Assembly (NCBI RefSeq): GCF_017813355.1
Contig: NZ_JAGIYZ010000032.1
Location: 1 to 36,864, forward strand
Reading direction: 5' to 3'
Source of the DNA: Roseomonas nitratireducens
GTDB taxonomy: Bacteria; Pseudomonadota; Alphaproteobacteria; Acetobacterales; Acetobacteraceae
DNA length: 36,864 nt
Shown: in pieces, positions 7,923-15,333 of the stretch
How positions within the stretch are numbered: position 1 is the stretch's first letter
How the letters are laid out: each line of letters begins with the position of its first letter
The notes under the pieces: model-generated
Database searches by the model: none
The model's input: the letters and a program-made list of their open reading frames with translations, nothing else
Told to the model about the DNA's origin: nothing
Program-made: the position numbers and the translations under genes

Positions 7923-8831
7923 CTATCGCCAGCGGCGATGCATCCAGAGCCACTGGCCCGGATGTTCCCGCACCCAGCCTTCGATCACCGTGTTCATCGC
8001 CTGGGTGGCGCCCTCCACGTCGATCAGCCCCTCCGCGTCGCGCGGCAGGGCGATCTCCTCCGTCAGGTCGAGCCGGAAGCGTCCGCCGGGCAGGCGGATG
8101 GCGCGGGCGCCGTGCACCGGGCAGTCGAAGCGCCTGGCGAGCTGCGCGAGCAGCGGGTTCGCGAAGGCCGGCCGTCCCATGAAGGTGATGCGCGGGCCGC
8201 GGCCGAAGCGCTGGTCCACCAGCATGCCGATATGCTGGCCGCGCTCCAGCGCCTTGGCCAGCTTGAAGGGCGCGCTCATGCCCGCCGCGACCAGCGTGCC
8301 CATGCTGTCCTGGCGCAGGCGGAGGATTTCCTTCGCCACGGCCGGGCTGTTGGGGGTGCGGTACAGCACGGCGCTGTCGATCCCGTGCCTGGCCGCCGCG
8401 ATCGCCGGCAATTCCCAGTTCGCGAGATGGGCGGAGAAGACGATGGCGGGCTTGCCGTCCTCCCGCAGCCTTTCATAGAGCGCGACGGTCTCGGGCGTGG
8501 CCGTGATGCGCCCCGCGCCGGGATTGGCCGGGTCGAAATCCCAGATCCGGTCCATGTGGACGTATTCGCAGGCGACGCGGCCAAGATTGTCCCACGCCTC
8601 CCGCAGGATCGCCGCGCGCTCGGCCTCGGTCTTATCCGGGAAGGCGGCCGCGATGTTCTCCCGCGCGATCCGATGCGCGGAGGTCAGCGGCCCCAGCCCG
8701 CGCGCCAGCGCCGCGCCGATGCCCGGGCCGCGATCGGGGCCCAGCAGCCGCAGCAGCGCGAAGACGCCGCGCATCAGCAACCCGAAGGCCGCATCCGCGA
8801 TGCGCCACAGCCTGTACTTAAAGCGTAACAA
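7923..8831 (-). CDS. lpxXL: LpxXL-like lipid A very-long-chain acyltransferase (HtrB/LpxL family)
   Basis: Membrane-associated acyl-ACP-dependent late acyltransferase of lipid A synthesis. The 302-residue product carries the family HX4E catalytic motif H135-LANW-E140 and a VDQRFGRGPRITFMGRPAFA acceptor/phosphate region, and ends with WLWMHRRWR, typical of the family. The proposed start is TTG at 8831, overlapping the upstream dehydrogenase stop by 14 bp; the next ATG (residue 20) would cut into the N-terminal membrane helix. Being last in the acpXL cluster, it probably transfers the very-long-chain acyl group from AcpXL. Specificity is inferred from context; an ordinary LpxL is the alternative. 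Confidence 0.82.
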   Translation of the reverse strand: MLRFKYRLWRIADAAFGLLMRGVFALLRLLGPDRGPGIGAALARGLGPLTSAHRIARENIAAAFPDKTEAERAAILREAWDNLGRVACEYVHMDRIWDFDPANPGAGRITATPETVALYERLREDGKPAIVFSAHLANWELPAIAAARHGIDSAVLYRTPNSPAVAKEILRLRQDSMGTLVAAGMSAPFKLAKALERGQHIGMLVDQRFGRGPRITFMGRPAFANPLLAQLARRFDCPVHGARAIRLPGGRFRLDLTEEIALPRDAEGLIDVEGATQAMNTVIEGWVREHPGQWLWMHRRWR

Positions 8832-9840
8832 CGATCTTCCCGAAGACGCGGCGGCTCTCGAGCCGCGCGAGCCCGTCCTCGAACCGCTCGATCGGCAGCA
8901 CCGTGTCCAGCACCGGCAGGATGCCGCGCGCCATCTTGGCGTAGCCGTCGGCGATGTTGCGCATCGACGCGCCGAAGGACCCGAAGATGCGCAGCTGCCG
9001 CTGGAAGATCATCATCAGGTTGGTCTCGGCGCTGACGCCGCTGGTCGAGCCGCAGGTGACGAGTCGCCCGCCCATGCGCAGGCTGAGCAGGGAACCCGCC
9101 CAGGTCGCCGCGCCCACATGCTCGAACACCACGTCCACGCCGACCTTGTTGGTCGCGCGCCGCGCGACGGTGGGGAAGTTCTGCGTGGAGTAGTTCACCA
9201 CCTGGTCGGCGCCGAGCGCGCGCGCCTTGGCGCATTTCTCGTCGTCGCCGGCGGTCGCGATGACGGTGCAGCCCATGTCCTTGGCGATGCGCACCGCGAC
9301 CGTCCCGATCCCCGAGCCCGCGGCATGCACCAGGATCGTCTCGCCGGGTTCGAGCTTCGCGTTGTCGAACAGCATGTGCTCGACGGTGGAGAAGGTGATG
9401 GCGCCGCAGGAGGCGTCCTCCCAGGACAGCCCATCCGGCACGCGCACCAGCAGGCGCGCTTCCTGGTTCACCAGTTCGCAGGCGAAGCCGCCGACATGGA
9501 AGCCCTTCACCCCGCGGACATTCTCGCAGAGGTTGTCCTCGCCCTTGAGGCAGCGGCGGCAGGTGCCGCAGGTCAGCGCGCCGTAGGGTGCCGCGCGGTC
9601 GCCGACCTTCCAGCCCGCGACGCCTTCGCCGACGGCCACGACCTCGCCCACCGCCTCCGCACCCACGATCAGCGGCATCTCGCGCTTGGCGAAGGCCATG
9701 CCGCGGAAGCCCCAGACATCGATGTGGTTCAGCGCGACGGCGCGGATGCGCAGCGTCACCTCGCCCGGGCCGGGGGGCGGGGGCGGCGGGACGTCTTCAA
9801 GCCGCAGGTCGCGGTCGGCGTGCAGGCGCAAGGCGCGCAT
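8818..9840 (-). CDS. Zinc-type medium-chain dehydrogenase/reductase of the acpXL cluster
   Basis: A 340-residue NAD(P)-dependent MDR enzyme. It has a structural zinc lobe with C91, C94, C97 and C105, a Rossmann fold with AAGSGIGTVAVRIAKDMG (~173-190) and the NHID motif near 39. The position usually held by GHE in catalytic-zinc alcohol dehydrogenases reads GAEAVG, so the catalytic zinc may be absent, as in quinone-oxidoreductase-like relatives. The equivalent gene in the Rhizobium acpXL cluster (alcohol dehydrogenase, adh2XL) sits in the same place, and a role in acyl-chain reduction is presumed, not shown. It is separated from the ketosynthase gene by two hairpin repeats. Confidence 0.82.
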   Translation of the reverse strand: MRALRLHADRDLRLEDVPPPPPPGPGEVTLRIRAVALNHIDVWGFRGMAFAKREMPLIVGAEAVGEVVAVGEGVAGWKVGDRAAPYGALTCGTCRRCLKGEDNLCENVRGVKGFHVGGFACELVNQEARLLVRVPDGLSWEDASCGAITFSTVEHMLFDNAKLEPGETILVHAAGSGIGTVAVRIAKDMGCTVIATAGDDEKCAKARALGADQVVNYSTQNFPTVARRATNKVGVDVVFEHVGAATWAGSLLSLRMGGRLVTCGSTSGVSAETNLMMIFQRQLRIFGSFGASMRNIADGYAKMARGILPVLDTVLPIERFEDGLARLESRRVFGKIVVTL

Positions 9841-9859
9841 CAGGATCTCTCCGAAAGAC

Positions 9860-9960
9860 GGGGGGAGAAGGGAACTTCTCCCCCCGGACCCCCCTCAACC
9901 TTCTTTGGAGCCAAACAGGCAAAAAAGGGAGGGGGAGCGGGGGAGGTTCTCCTCCCCCGC
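9860..9960. repeat. Two head-to-head terminator-like hairpin repeats inside the acpXL cluster
   Basis: Copy A (9860-9885) is an 11-bp perfect stem, GGGGGGAGAAG with loop GGAA, followed by a C-rich run and CTTCTTT on the plus strand. Copy B reads on the minus strand: GCGGGGGAGG / CCTCCCCCGC (9937-9960, loop AGAA), then C-rich sequence and TTTTTT (complement of 9921-9926). Copy B has intrinsic-terminator geometry for transcripts leaving the ketosynthase gene. Related copies lie at 14094-14128 and 22964-23001. Confidence 0.7.
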
Positions 9961-9971
9961 GCACACACACG

Positions 9972-11237
9972 TCACGGCGCGGCGCTGACCACCAGGCACA
10001 CATTCTGCCCGCCGAACCCGAAGGAGTTCGACAGCACGTGCCGCAGGCCCGAGACCGGCCGCGCGACGTTCGGCACCACGTCGAGCGTGATCGCCGGGTC
10101 CGGCTCGGCATGGTTGATGGTGGGCGGCAGCACCTGGTCGCGGATCGTCAGCAGGCTGACCGCGGCCTCGATCGCGCCCGCGGCCGACAGCGTGTGGCCG
10201 ATCATCGACTTGTTGGAGGAGATGGGCGGCGGCGCGTCGCCGAAGACGGCGCGCATGCCGAGCGTCTCCATCTTGTCGTTCTCCGGCGTGCCGGTGCCAT
10301 GCGCGTTGACGTAGCCGATGTCGCCGGGCGCGATGCCCGCATCGGCGATGGCGTTGCACATGGCGCCGATGATGGCGTGCCCGTCCGGGTTCGACCGCGT
10401 GCGGTGAAAGGAATCCGCCCGCTCCCCGCAGCCGGAAACAAGGCCGAGCACGGTCGCGCCCCGGCGCGTCGCGTGTTCCAGGCTTTCCAGCACGAGCGCC
10501 GCGGCGCCCTCGCTCATCACGAAGCCGTCGCGCGTCTTCTCGAAGGGGCGGGACGCCTTCTCCGGGTGCTCGTTGCGGGCGGTGAGCGCCGAGAGCAGCG
10601 CGAAGCGGATCACCGCCTCGGGCTGCACGGACCCATCGGCGCCAAGGGCGATGGCGGCCTCGCTCTCCCCGCGCTGGATGGCTTCCACCGCCATCTGGAT
10701 GGCGGAGGCGCCGGTGGCGCAGGCGGTGGTCAGCGCGATCGGCGCGCCGCGCGTGCCGAAGCGCGCCGCGAGCCTTTCGCCGACGCCGCCGAACAGGAAG
10801 GTCTCGTACAGGTCCTGGCGGCCGGACGCGGCCTCGGTCGCGGCGCGGTAGGAACCGTCGCCATTCGCGCGGCGGGCCAGGTCGAAGCGCTGCGGCCATT
10901 CGTATTCGACGGGCGGCATGCCGACCATCAGCGGACCGGGGAAGGTGCCTTCCGGCCCGATCGCGGCCTGGGCAAGCGCTTCCTCGACGGCCGCGGCCGC
11001 CATGCGCTCGACCCGCACGGGGGAGGAGGCGATCTCCCCGCCCGCGGCTTCCTCCGGCAATTCGACGGTGCCGGCGATGGTGGTGCGCAGCTTGTCCACC
11101 GGGAAGCGGCGGATGCGCGTGATGCCGGATCGGCCGGCCCGCAACGCGGCCCAGCTCGCCTCCCGCCCCCAAGCCAGGGGGGTGACGATGCCGATGCCGG
11201 TGACGGCGACCAGCGGCCGCCCGAGATGGTCCTTCAT
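9972..11237 (-). CDS. fabF: Beta-ketoacyl-ACP synthase II (FabF1XL-like), catalytically complete
   Basis: Condensing enzyme elongating acyl-ACP with malonyl-ACP. The 421-residue product has the full Cys-His-His set: C173 in TTACATGASAI, H313 in VNAHGTGTPEND and H348 in SNKSMIGHTLSAAGA, plus the C-terminal LSNSFGFGGQN signature. The start ATG at 11237 overlaps the stop of the preceding ketosynthase-like gene (ATGA), which favours equimolar production and a heterodimer. Position in the acpXL cluster suggests dedicated very-long-chain elongation on AcpXL. Longer in-frame starts run into the upstream gene and were discarded. Confidence 0.93.
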   Translation of the reverse strand: MKDHLGRPLVAVTGIGIVTPLAWGREASWAALRAGRSGITRIRRFPVDKLRTTIAGTVELPEEAAGGEIASSPVRVERMAAAAVEEALAQAAIGPEGTFPGPLMVGMPPVEYEWPQRFDLARRANGDGSYRAATEAASGRQDLYETFLFGGVGERLAARFGTRGAPIALTTACATGASAIQMAVEAIQRGESEAAIALGADGSVQPEAVIRFALLSALTARNEHPEKASRPFEKTRDGFVMSEGAAALVLESLEHATRRGATVLGLVSGCGERADSFHRTRSNPDGHAIIGAMCNAIADAGIAPGDIGYVNAHGTGTPENDKMETLGMRAVFGDAPPPISSNKSMIGHTLSAAGAIEAAVSLLTIRDQVLPPTINHAEPDPAITLDVVPNVARPVSGLRHVLSNSFGFGGQNVCLVVSAAP

Positions 11238-12415
11238 GCCGCGCGCTCCAGAAGCGCGAGCGCCTCGCCCCGCCACTGGCCGAAGCCGGTGACGAGGATG
11301 CGCTCGACCGGTCCGTCGCCGGCATCCGCCGGGTCCATGGCCGGGTAGAAGCCGCCGCGCGAAAGGGCGAGCGCGCCAAGCGCGACATTGGCGGGGAAGC
11401 TCGCTTCCACCCCGTGGCCGAGCAGCGTGCCGGTGCGGCGGATGGCGGCGCCGCCGAGGGTGGCGAGGAAGGCATCCTCCTCGGCGCGGGCCTCGGCCAC
11501 GCCCGTCATGCCGGACAGCACGCCGAGCCCGGCGCCGGAGGGCGCCCCGAGCCTTGCGTGCAACGCCTTCGCGGCCGCGGCGGAAGCCCCGCCCGCGCGG
11601 ACATGCGTCGCATCCGACGCCACGCCGGCGAGCCGCGCGAGCGGCACCGCGCCGCGCGCCCTGGCGTGGTCGGCCGTTTCCAGCACGAGGAAGGCGCCGA
11701 GCGCGCCGCCGACGAAGCCGCCGGTGCCGGGCCGCGCCGAGACCGGCGCGAAGGGCCCGCGCCACAGCGCGCCGCCGGCGCCGTACAGCAGCACGAGGTC
11801 CCAGCGCTGGGAGGCATAGGCGCCGCCGACCAGCGCGATGCCGCCGCGCCCTTCGGCGAGCCGCGCCGCGGCAATGCGCACCGCGTCGGCCGCGGCCGCT
11901 TCCTCCCCCATGAAGGTGCGGGACGATCCGGTGACGCCATGCACGATCGAGATGTTGCCGGCGAGCAGGTTGGACAGCTGCGCGAGGAACAGGGTGGGGC
12001 GCAGGTCGGTGGCGAGCTTCTCGTTCAGCGCGGGACCGGCTTCGGCCGGCGGGGTGGTGCAGAACTGCGCGGCCACCGCCTCATCCACCGCGATGTCGCG
12101 TTCGCCCCCGCCGGCGGAGACGATGAGGTGCATATCCGCGACCAGGCCGCGCGCGCTCGCCTGGTCGATGGCCAGGCCGGCGGCGTAGGTGCCCAGGCGC
12201 TGCCAGGGCTCCATCTGCCGCTGGTCGCCCTTCTTCGGGATCTGCGCGTCGAGGTTCAGCGCGGGCAGCGGATGGACGGGGTAGGGGGCGAAGGCGGCCT
12301 CGTCCACCACGGGCGCGGTGCCGGGCTTCGAGAGGATGTCCCAATGCGCGTCCGGTCCCTCGCCGAGCGAGGAGACGAGGCCGATGCCGGTGATGACGAC
12401 GTCCTGGCGGGTCAT
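11234..12415 (-). CDS. Degenerate ketosynthase, chain-length-factor-like (FabF2XL position)
   Basis: A 393-residue thiolase-fold protein. The KS fold is clear (VVITGIGLVSSLGEG at the N-terminus; LLGHGVEASFPANVALGALAL near 331-351; LVTGFGQWRGEA at the end). The nucleophile region reads HGVTGSSRTFMG (~159-170) with no Cys, and the first catalytic His region (NAHGTGT in the partner) reads SGMTGVAEA. Only the third position, H334, is kept. It is therefore unlikely to condense alone and may act like a chain-length factor or decarboxylating partner of the next gene, with which it is ATGA-coupled. It is also ATGA-coupled to fabZ upstream. Confidence 0.85.
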   Translation of the reverse strand: MTRQDVVITGIGLVSSLGEGPDAHWDILSKPGTAPVVDEAAFAPYPVHPLPALNLDAQIPKKGDQRQMEPWQRLGTYAAGLAIDQASARGLVADMHLIVSAGGGERDIAVDEAVAAQFCTTPPAEAGPALNEKLATDLRPTLFLAQLSNLLAGNISIVHGVTGSSRTFMGEEAAAADAVRIAAARLAEGRGGIALVGGAYASQRWDLVLLYGAGGALWRGPFAPVSARPGTGGFVGGALGAFLVLETADHARARGAVPLARLAGVASDATHVRAGGASAAAAKALHARLGAPSGAGLGVLSGMTGVAEARAEEDAFLATLGGAAIRRTGTLLGHGVEASFPANVALGALALSRGGFYPAMDPADAGDGPVERILVTGFGQWRGEALALLERAA

Positions 12416-12858
12416 GCGAGGCCGAGCTCCTGCCCGCGCTTCTTCATCGCGGCGGCGAGTTCCGGGGCGGGGAAGTCCATGATGCGGAGCGTTAGTTCCG
12501 CGTCGCAGATGCGCTTGCCGCCGGCTTCGATGCGCGCCTTGGTCACGGCGTAGCCGGAGCCGTCGTGCAGCCGTTCGGCATGGACGGTCACCGCCGTGCC
12601 GGGCCCGACGAAGGAGCGGAACTTCGCTTCCTTCACGCCCATCAGGAAGGGCATGCGGGAGAAGTCGAGCAGCTTGAGCAGCAGCCAGCCCGAGGCCTGC
12701 GCCATGGTTTCCACCAGCAGCACGCCGGGCATCAGCGGGTAGCCGGGGAAATGCCCCTCGAAGACGGGGGAGGCGTCGGGAATGGTGCTCTCGACGGTGA
12801 TGGCCTCGCCCTGCAGCGAGGCCACCCGGTCGATCATCTGGAAGTATTCGAGGCGCAT
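12412..12858 (-). CDS. fabZ: 3-hydroxyacyl-ACP dehydratase (FabZ/FabZXL-like)
   Basis: Hot-dog-fold dehydratase, 148 residues. The FabZ motif is FEGHFPGYPLMPGVLLVETM, with catalytic H36 and E50. SRMPFLMGVKEAKFRSFVGPG follows, as in FabZ. The usual housekeeping fabZ sits near lpxD/lpxA; this copy lies between acpXL and two ketosynthases, matching fabZXL of the lipid A very-long-chain fatty acid cluster. The ATG at 12858 begins with the typical FabZ N-terminus (MRLEYFQMIDRV). Its stop overlaps the next start (ATGA). No housekeeping lpx genes are in the window. Confidence 0.9.
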   Translation of the reverse strand: MRLEYFQMIDRVASLQGEAITVESTIPDASPVFEGHFPGYPLMPGVLLVETMAQASGWLLLKLLDFSRMPFLMGVKEAKFRSFVGPGTAVTVHAERLHDGSGYAVTKARIEAGGKRICDAELTLRIMDFPAPELAAAMKKRGQELGLA

Positions 12859-12937
12859 ATGTCTGGGCCGGCCGATTCAGACCTGCGCGCCTTCGGCGCT
12901 CCGGCCATCGGACGGCCGCCGGCACCGTACCATGGCG

Positions 12938-13219
12938 TCAGCCGCCCTTCGCGGCGACCAGCTCGTCGATGCGCGCGGCCAGGTTCTTCATGACGAAGTA
13001 CTGTTCGGCGGGCGCGGTGCCGGCGTTGACTTCCTGCGTCCAGGCCTCGACCGGGACCTTGATGCCGAAGGCCTTGTCGATGGCGAAGACGATGTCGAGG
13101 AAGTCGAGGCTGTCGATGCCGAGGTCGTTGATGACATGGCTGTCGGGCAGGATGTTCTCCCGCGCGACTTCGCTGTTCTCGGCGATGATGTCGGCGATGC
13201 GGTCGAAGGACGAGGCCAT
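12938..13219 (-). CDS. acpXL: Specialised acyl carrier protein AcpXL
   Basis: A 93-residue ACP, longer than the usual ~78. The phosphopantetheine attachment is S37 in [20 protein letters not shown]. The [11 protein letters not shown] stretch followed by a WTQEVN segment and a YFVMKNL tail is characteristic of AcpXL, the carrier of 27-hydroxyoctacosanoate-type acids in Rhizobiales. The ATG at 13219 has GGAGGG upstream. The frame stays open to 13540 through a 69-bp tandem repeat and a tRNA gene, so longer starts are rejected. First gene of the cluster; its promoter must lie in 13220-13513 or overlap the repeats. Confidence 0.92.
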   Translation of the reverse strand: MASSFDRIADIIAENSEVARENILPDSHVINDLGIDSLDFLDIVFAIDKAFGIKVPVEAWTQEVNAGTAPAEQYFVMKNLAARIDELVAAKGG

Positions 13220-13513
13220 GGGTGGCCCTCCGTGGGGAATCCGGGGTGGGGCTGAGGATTGGGGGGCGTCTTTGGCCTGAATGGGGGCGGAAGGCAAGCA
13301 TCCGCCCCTGGGCCGGTCCGGCGCCGGAAGGAATGCCCTCTCCCTATCCCTTGCGACCCATGCGCCGCGCCATCCGATCATCGAGGTGCGCAGCGGCGCA
13401 GCCGCGAGCACCCGGAGGCGTGAATCGGATGCGCCGCGCCATCCGATCGCCGAAGGGCGCAGCGGCGCAGCCGCGAGCACCCGAAGGCGTGAATCGGATG
13501 CGCCAAACCAAAA
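13220..13513. repeat. 69-bp tandem duplication (13360-13505) in the spacer between acpXL and tRNA-Leu
   Basis: The 294-bp spacer has no gene. Bases 13360-13428 and 13429-13497 are two near-identical 69-bp units, with a third partial start (ATGCGCCA, 13498-13505). Differences cluster around CATCGAGGT versus CGCCGAAGG and one base near CCCGGAGG/CCCGAAGG. Each unit junction contains the inverted repeat ATCGGATG / CATCCGAT around 8 nt (13424-13447). The last partial unit ends 8 bp from the 3' end of the tRNA gene. Confidence 0.85.
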
Positions 13514-13596
13514 TGCCCCCGGGGAGATTCGAACTCCCACACCCTCTCGGGCGAGCGATTTTGAGTCGCCTGCGTCTACCGTTCCGCCACAGGGGC
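13514..13596 (-). tRNA. tRNA-Leu (anticodon CAA)
   Basis: Cloverleaf read on the minus strand. The acceptor stem is GCCCCTG/CGGGGGC with one G-U pair and discriminator A. The D arm contains GCGGAACGGTAGACGC. The anticodon stem GGCGA/TCGCT closes loop CTCAAAA, giving anticodon CAA, which reads UUG. A long variable arm typical of Leu precedes the T arm GGGAG-TTCGAAT-CTCCC. The CCA end is not encoded; the DNA continues TTT. Confidence 0.93.
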
Positions 13597-13654
13597 CTGG
13601 GCGGCCCCATGCCTAGCCGGGCGCGGCGGGCCGCGTCCAGCCCCGGCGGGTGGG

Positions 13655-14053
13655 CTACTCCGCCGCCGCGGCGTGCGCCGGGCCTTCGACGTTCTTCGTC
13701 TCGAATTCCGCCGGGCCGGTGATCTCGAGGATCTCGACATCGTCGGAATGGGCGATCTCCCGGTGCTTCACCAGGCGCGGCTGGTAGCAGCAATCCCCGG
13801 CGTGGAAGATCTTCTCGCCGATATCCTCGTATTCGAACTTCACCCAGCCCTTGAGGACGTAGAACATCTGGAAGGGCAGGTCGTGGGTGTGCCACTGGCC
13901 GGTGGCGTGTTCGCCCGGGATGGCGCGGATCACATGCGCCCCGAAGGCGCCGCCCGTGGCCTTGGCGATGTCGAGGTCGCGGTATTCGAAGAAGGCGCGC
14001 AGCCCGCGCTTGAACTCGGCGTCCTTCGCGTGGCTCGTCGTCGTCGTGCCCAT
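13655..14053 (-). CDS. Small single-domain cupin protein
   Basis: A 132-residue cupin. Cupin motif 1 is seen as GQWHTHDLPFQMFYVLKG with two metal-ligand His, and motif 2 as FHAGDCCYQPRLVKHREI with a further His. No enzyme-specific signature is visible, so it may be a metal-dependent enzyme or a small-molecule-binding protein. The ATG at 14053 is chosen because GGAGGAA lies 8-9 nt upstream; an in-frame start at 14095 would fall within the hairpin repeat. The upstream GST gene is on the same strand but separated by a terminator-like repeat. Confidence 0.78.
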   Translation of the reverse strand: MGTTTTSHAKDAEFKRGLRAFFEYRDLDIAKATGGAFGAHVIRAIPGEHATGQWHTHDLPFQMFYVLKGWVKFEYEDIGEKIFHAGDCCYQPRLVKHREIAHSDDVEILEITGPAEFETKNVEGPAHAAAAE

Positions 14054-14093
14054 GGTTCGTTTCCTCCGTGTCCGTGTGCGAGGGCGGAAAGCC

Positions 14094-14128
14094 AAAAAAG
14101 GGGGGCGGGGGAGGTTCCCCTTCCCCGC
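14094..14128 (-). terminator. Terminator-like hairpin repeat after the GST gene
   Basis: On the minus strand GCGGGGAAGG and CCTCCCCCGC (14105-14128, loop GGAA, one mismatch) are followed by a C-rich stretch and TTTTTT (complement of 14094-14099). It begins 6 bp past the GST stop. Same family as 9937-9960 and 22964-23001. Confidence 0.75.
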
Positions 14129-14134
14129 ATCCTG

Positions 14135-14761
14135 TCATTCGAGCGGCAGCGCCACGTGCTTCACGAAGCCCGGCCGCGTCTTCAGCGCATCGTAGTAGCG
14201 CGCCAGGTTCGGCATATCCGGCCGTTCGATCGGCAAGGCGTGCCAGCGATGCACCCAGCAGCCGAGCGAGATGTCCGCCAGGGTCACGTGATCCCCGCAC
14301 AGGAAGCGCTGCCCCGCCACCTGCGCATCGACGATGCGGAACAGCCGTCCCGCATCCTCCCGCGCCTTGGCTTCCGCCTTCCAGTCGCGGTCGGGCTCGG
14401 GGATGCGGATGTGGGTGAAGAAGATGGTGACCATGGGCGCGGTGACGTGGCCCAGCGTCCAGTCCATCCAGGTCTCGACCTTGGCGCGCGCGCGGGGCTC
14501 GGCCGGGTACAGCCCGCCGCCCGGCGCGTACTGGTTGCACAGGTAGCGGGCGACGGCGTTGCTCTCCCAGAGCGACCAGCCATCCTCCTCCTCCAGCGTC
14601 GGTACCAACCCCATCGGGTTCATCGCCCGATAGGCGGGCTCCTTGGTCTTGCCGAAGGCGCCGCCGGCGTCGATGCGCTCATAGTCCAGGCCGAGCTCGT
14701 CGAGGGTCCAGAGGACCTTCATGACGTTGCTGGAACTGGCCCGGCCCCACAGCTTGCGCAT
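14135..14761 (-). CDS. Glutathione S-transferase family protein
   Basis: A 208-residue cytosolic GST. The N-terminal thioredoxin-fold domain (1-~85) has an SSSN segment near residues 9-12, the cis-Pro motif GLVPTLEE, and the glutathione-contacting WESNAVARYL. An all-helical C-terminal domain follows, with the conserved VTLADISLG. The substrate is unknown. It ends in a terminator-like hairpin and is divergent from the dsbB-like gene, with only about 80 bp between starts. Confidence 0.85.
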   Translation of the reverse strand: MRKLWGRASSSNVMKVLWTLDELGLDYERIDAGGAFGKTKEPAYRAMNPMGLVPTLEEEDGWSLWESNAVARYLCNQYAPGGGLYPAEPRARAKVETWMDWTLGHVTAPMVTIFFTHIRIPEPDRDWKAEAKAREDAGRLFRIVDAQVAGQRFLCGDHVTLADISLGCWVHRWHALPIERPDMPNLARYYDALKTRPGFVKHVALPLE

Positions 14762-14841
14762 CGTGTCCCTCCCGCGGATGGGGGAAGGCTATGCCCCGTG
14801 CGCGACGCGGTCCAGTTGCGCCGGGCGGCGTGGCGCGCGAC

Positions 14842-15333
14842 ATGGGGGCCATGGGACCAGGGCTGATCGTGCTTGTCTTCGCCGCCGGCGCGCCGCTCTT
14901 CGCCATGGGCAGCGAGACCTGGTGGGGCCTCGCGCCTTGCGCGCTCTGCCTGTGGCAGCGCTGGCCCTATTGGGTCGCGGCGGGGTTCGCGGTGGGGGCG
15001 GCCGTGCTCCCGGGGCGGGGCCGGCTGGCGCTGCTGGCGCTGGCGGGGCTCGCGGCCTTCGCCTCGGCCGGGATCGGCGCGCTGCATGTGGGGGTGGAGC
15101 AGGGATGGTGGCCATCCCCGCTGCCGGGCTGCGCCGCCGCGACATCCGCCGGCGTGGGCGGCAGCATCGACGACCTGATGCGCGGGCTGGCCGCCGCGCC
15201 GTCCAAGCCCTGCGACGCGCCGACCTTCCTCATTCCCGGCCTGCCGCTTTCCATGGCGGCGATGAACCTCATCTATGGCCTCGGGCTCGGCGTGCTGGCG
15301 CTGGCCCTGGCCCGCCGAGGACGCACCGCATGA
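14842..15333 (+). CDS. DsbB-family disulfide bond formation protein
   Basis: Inner-membrane quinone-linked oxidase that re-oxidises periplasmic dithiol oxidants. The product is 163 residues with four hydrophobic segments. The first redox pair is C33-ALC36 followed by LWQRWPYW, the DsbB signature. The second pair is C97 (PLPGC) and C124 (KPCDAPTF). The start is uncertain: ATG 14842 puts the first membrane helix at the N-terminus, while ATG 14791 adds 17 residues and has GGGGGAAGG directly upstream but with a very short spacer. Its stop overlaps the coq7 start. Confidence 0.85.
   Translation: MGAMGPGLIVLVFAAGAPLFAMGSETWWGLAPCALCLWQRWPYWVAAGFAVGAAVLPGRGRLALLALAGLAAFASAGIGALHVGVEQGWWPSPLPGCAAATSAGVGGSIDDLMRGLAAAPSKPCDAPTFLIPGLPLSMAAMNLIYGLGLGVLALALARRGRTA

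Noticed and set aside
13360..13505. Tandem units as a CRISPR array
   Set aside because: Units are contiguous 69-bp duplicates with no variable spacers and no cas genes.
13220..13540. N-terminal extension of AcpXL to an ATG at 13540
   Set aside because: It would run through the 69-bp tandem repeat and the tRNA gene. AcpXL homologues start at the [10 protein letters not shown] equivalent, and a good RBS precedes 13219.
14791..14841. 17-residue N-terminal extension of the DsbB-like protein
   Set aside because: The extension is Arg/Pro-rich, and its RBS is too close to the ATG. The shorter form starts directly at the first membrane helix. Not fully excluded.
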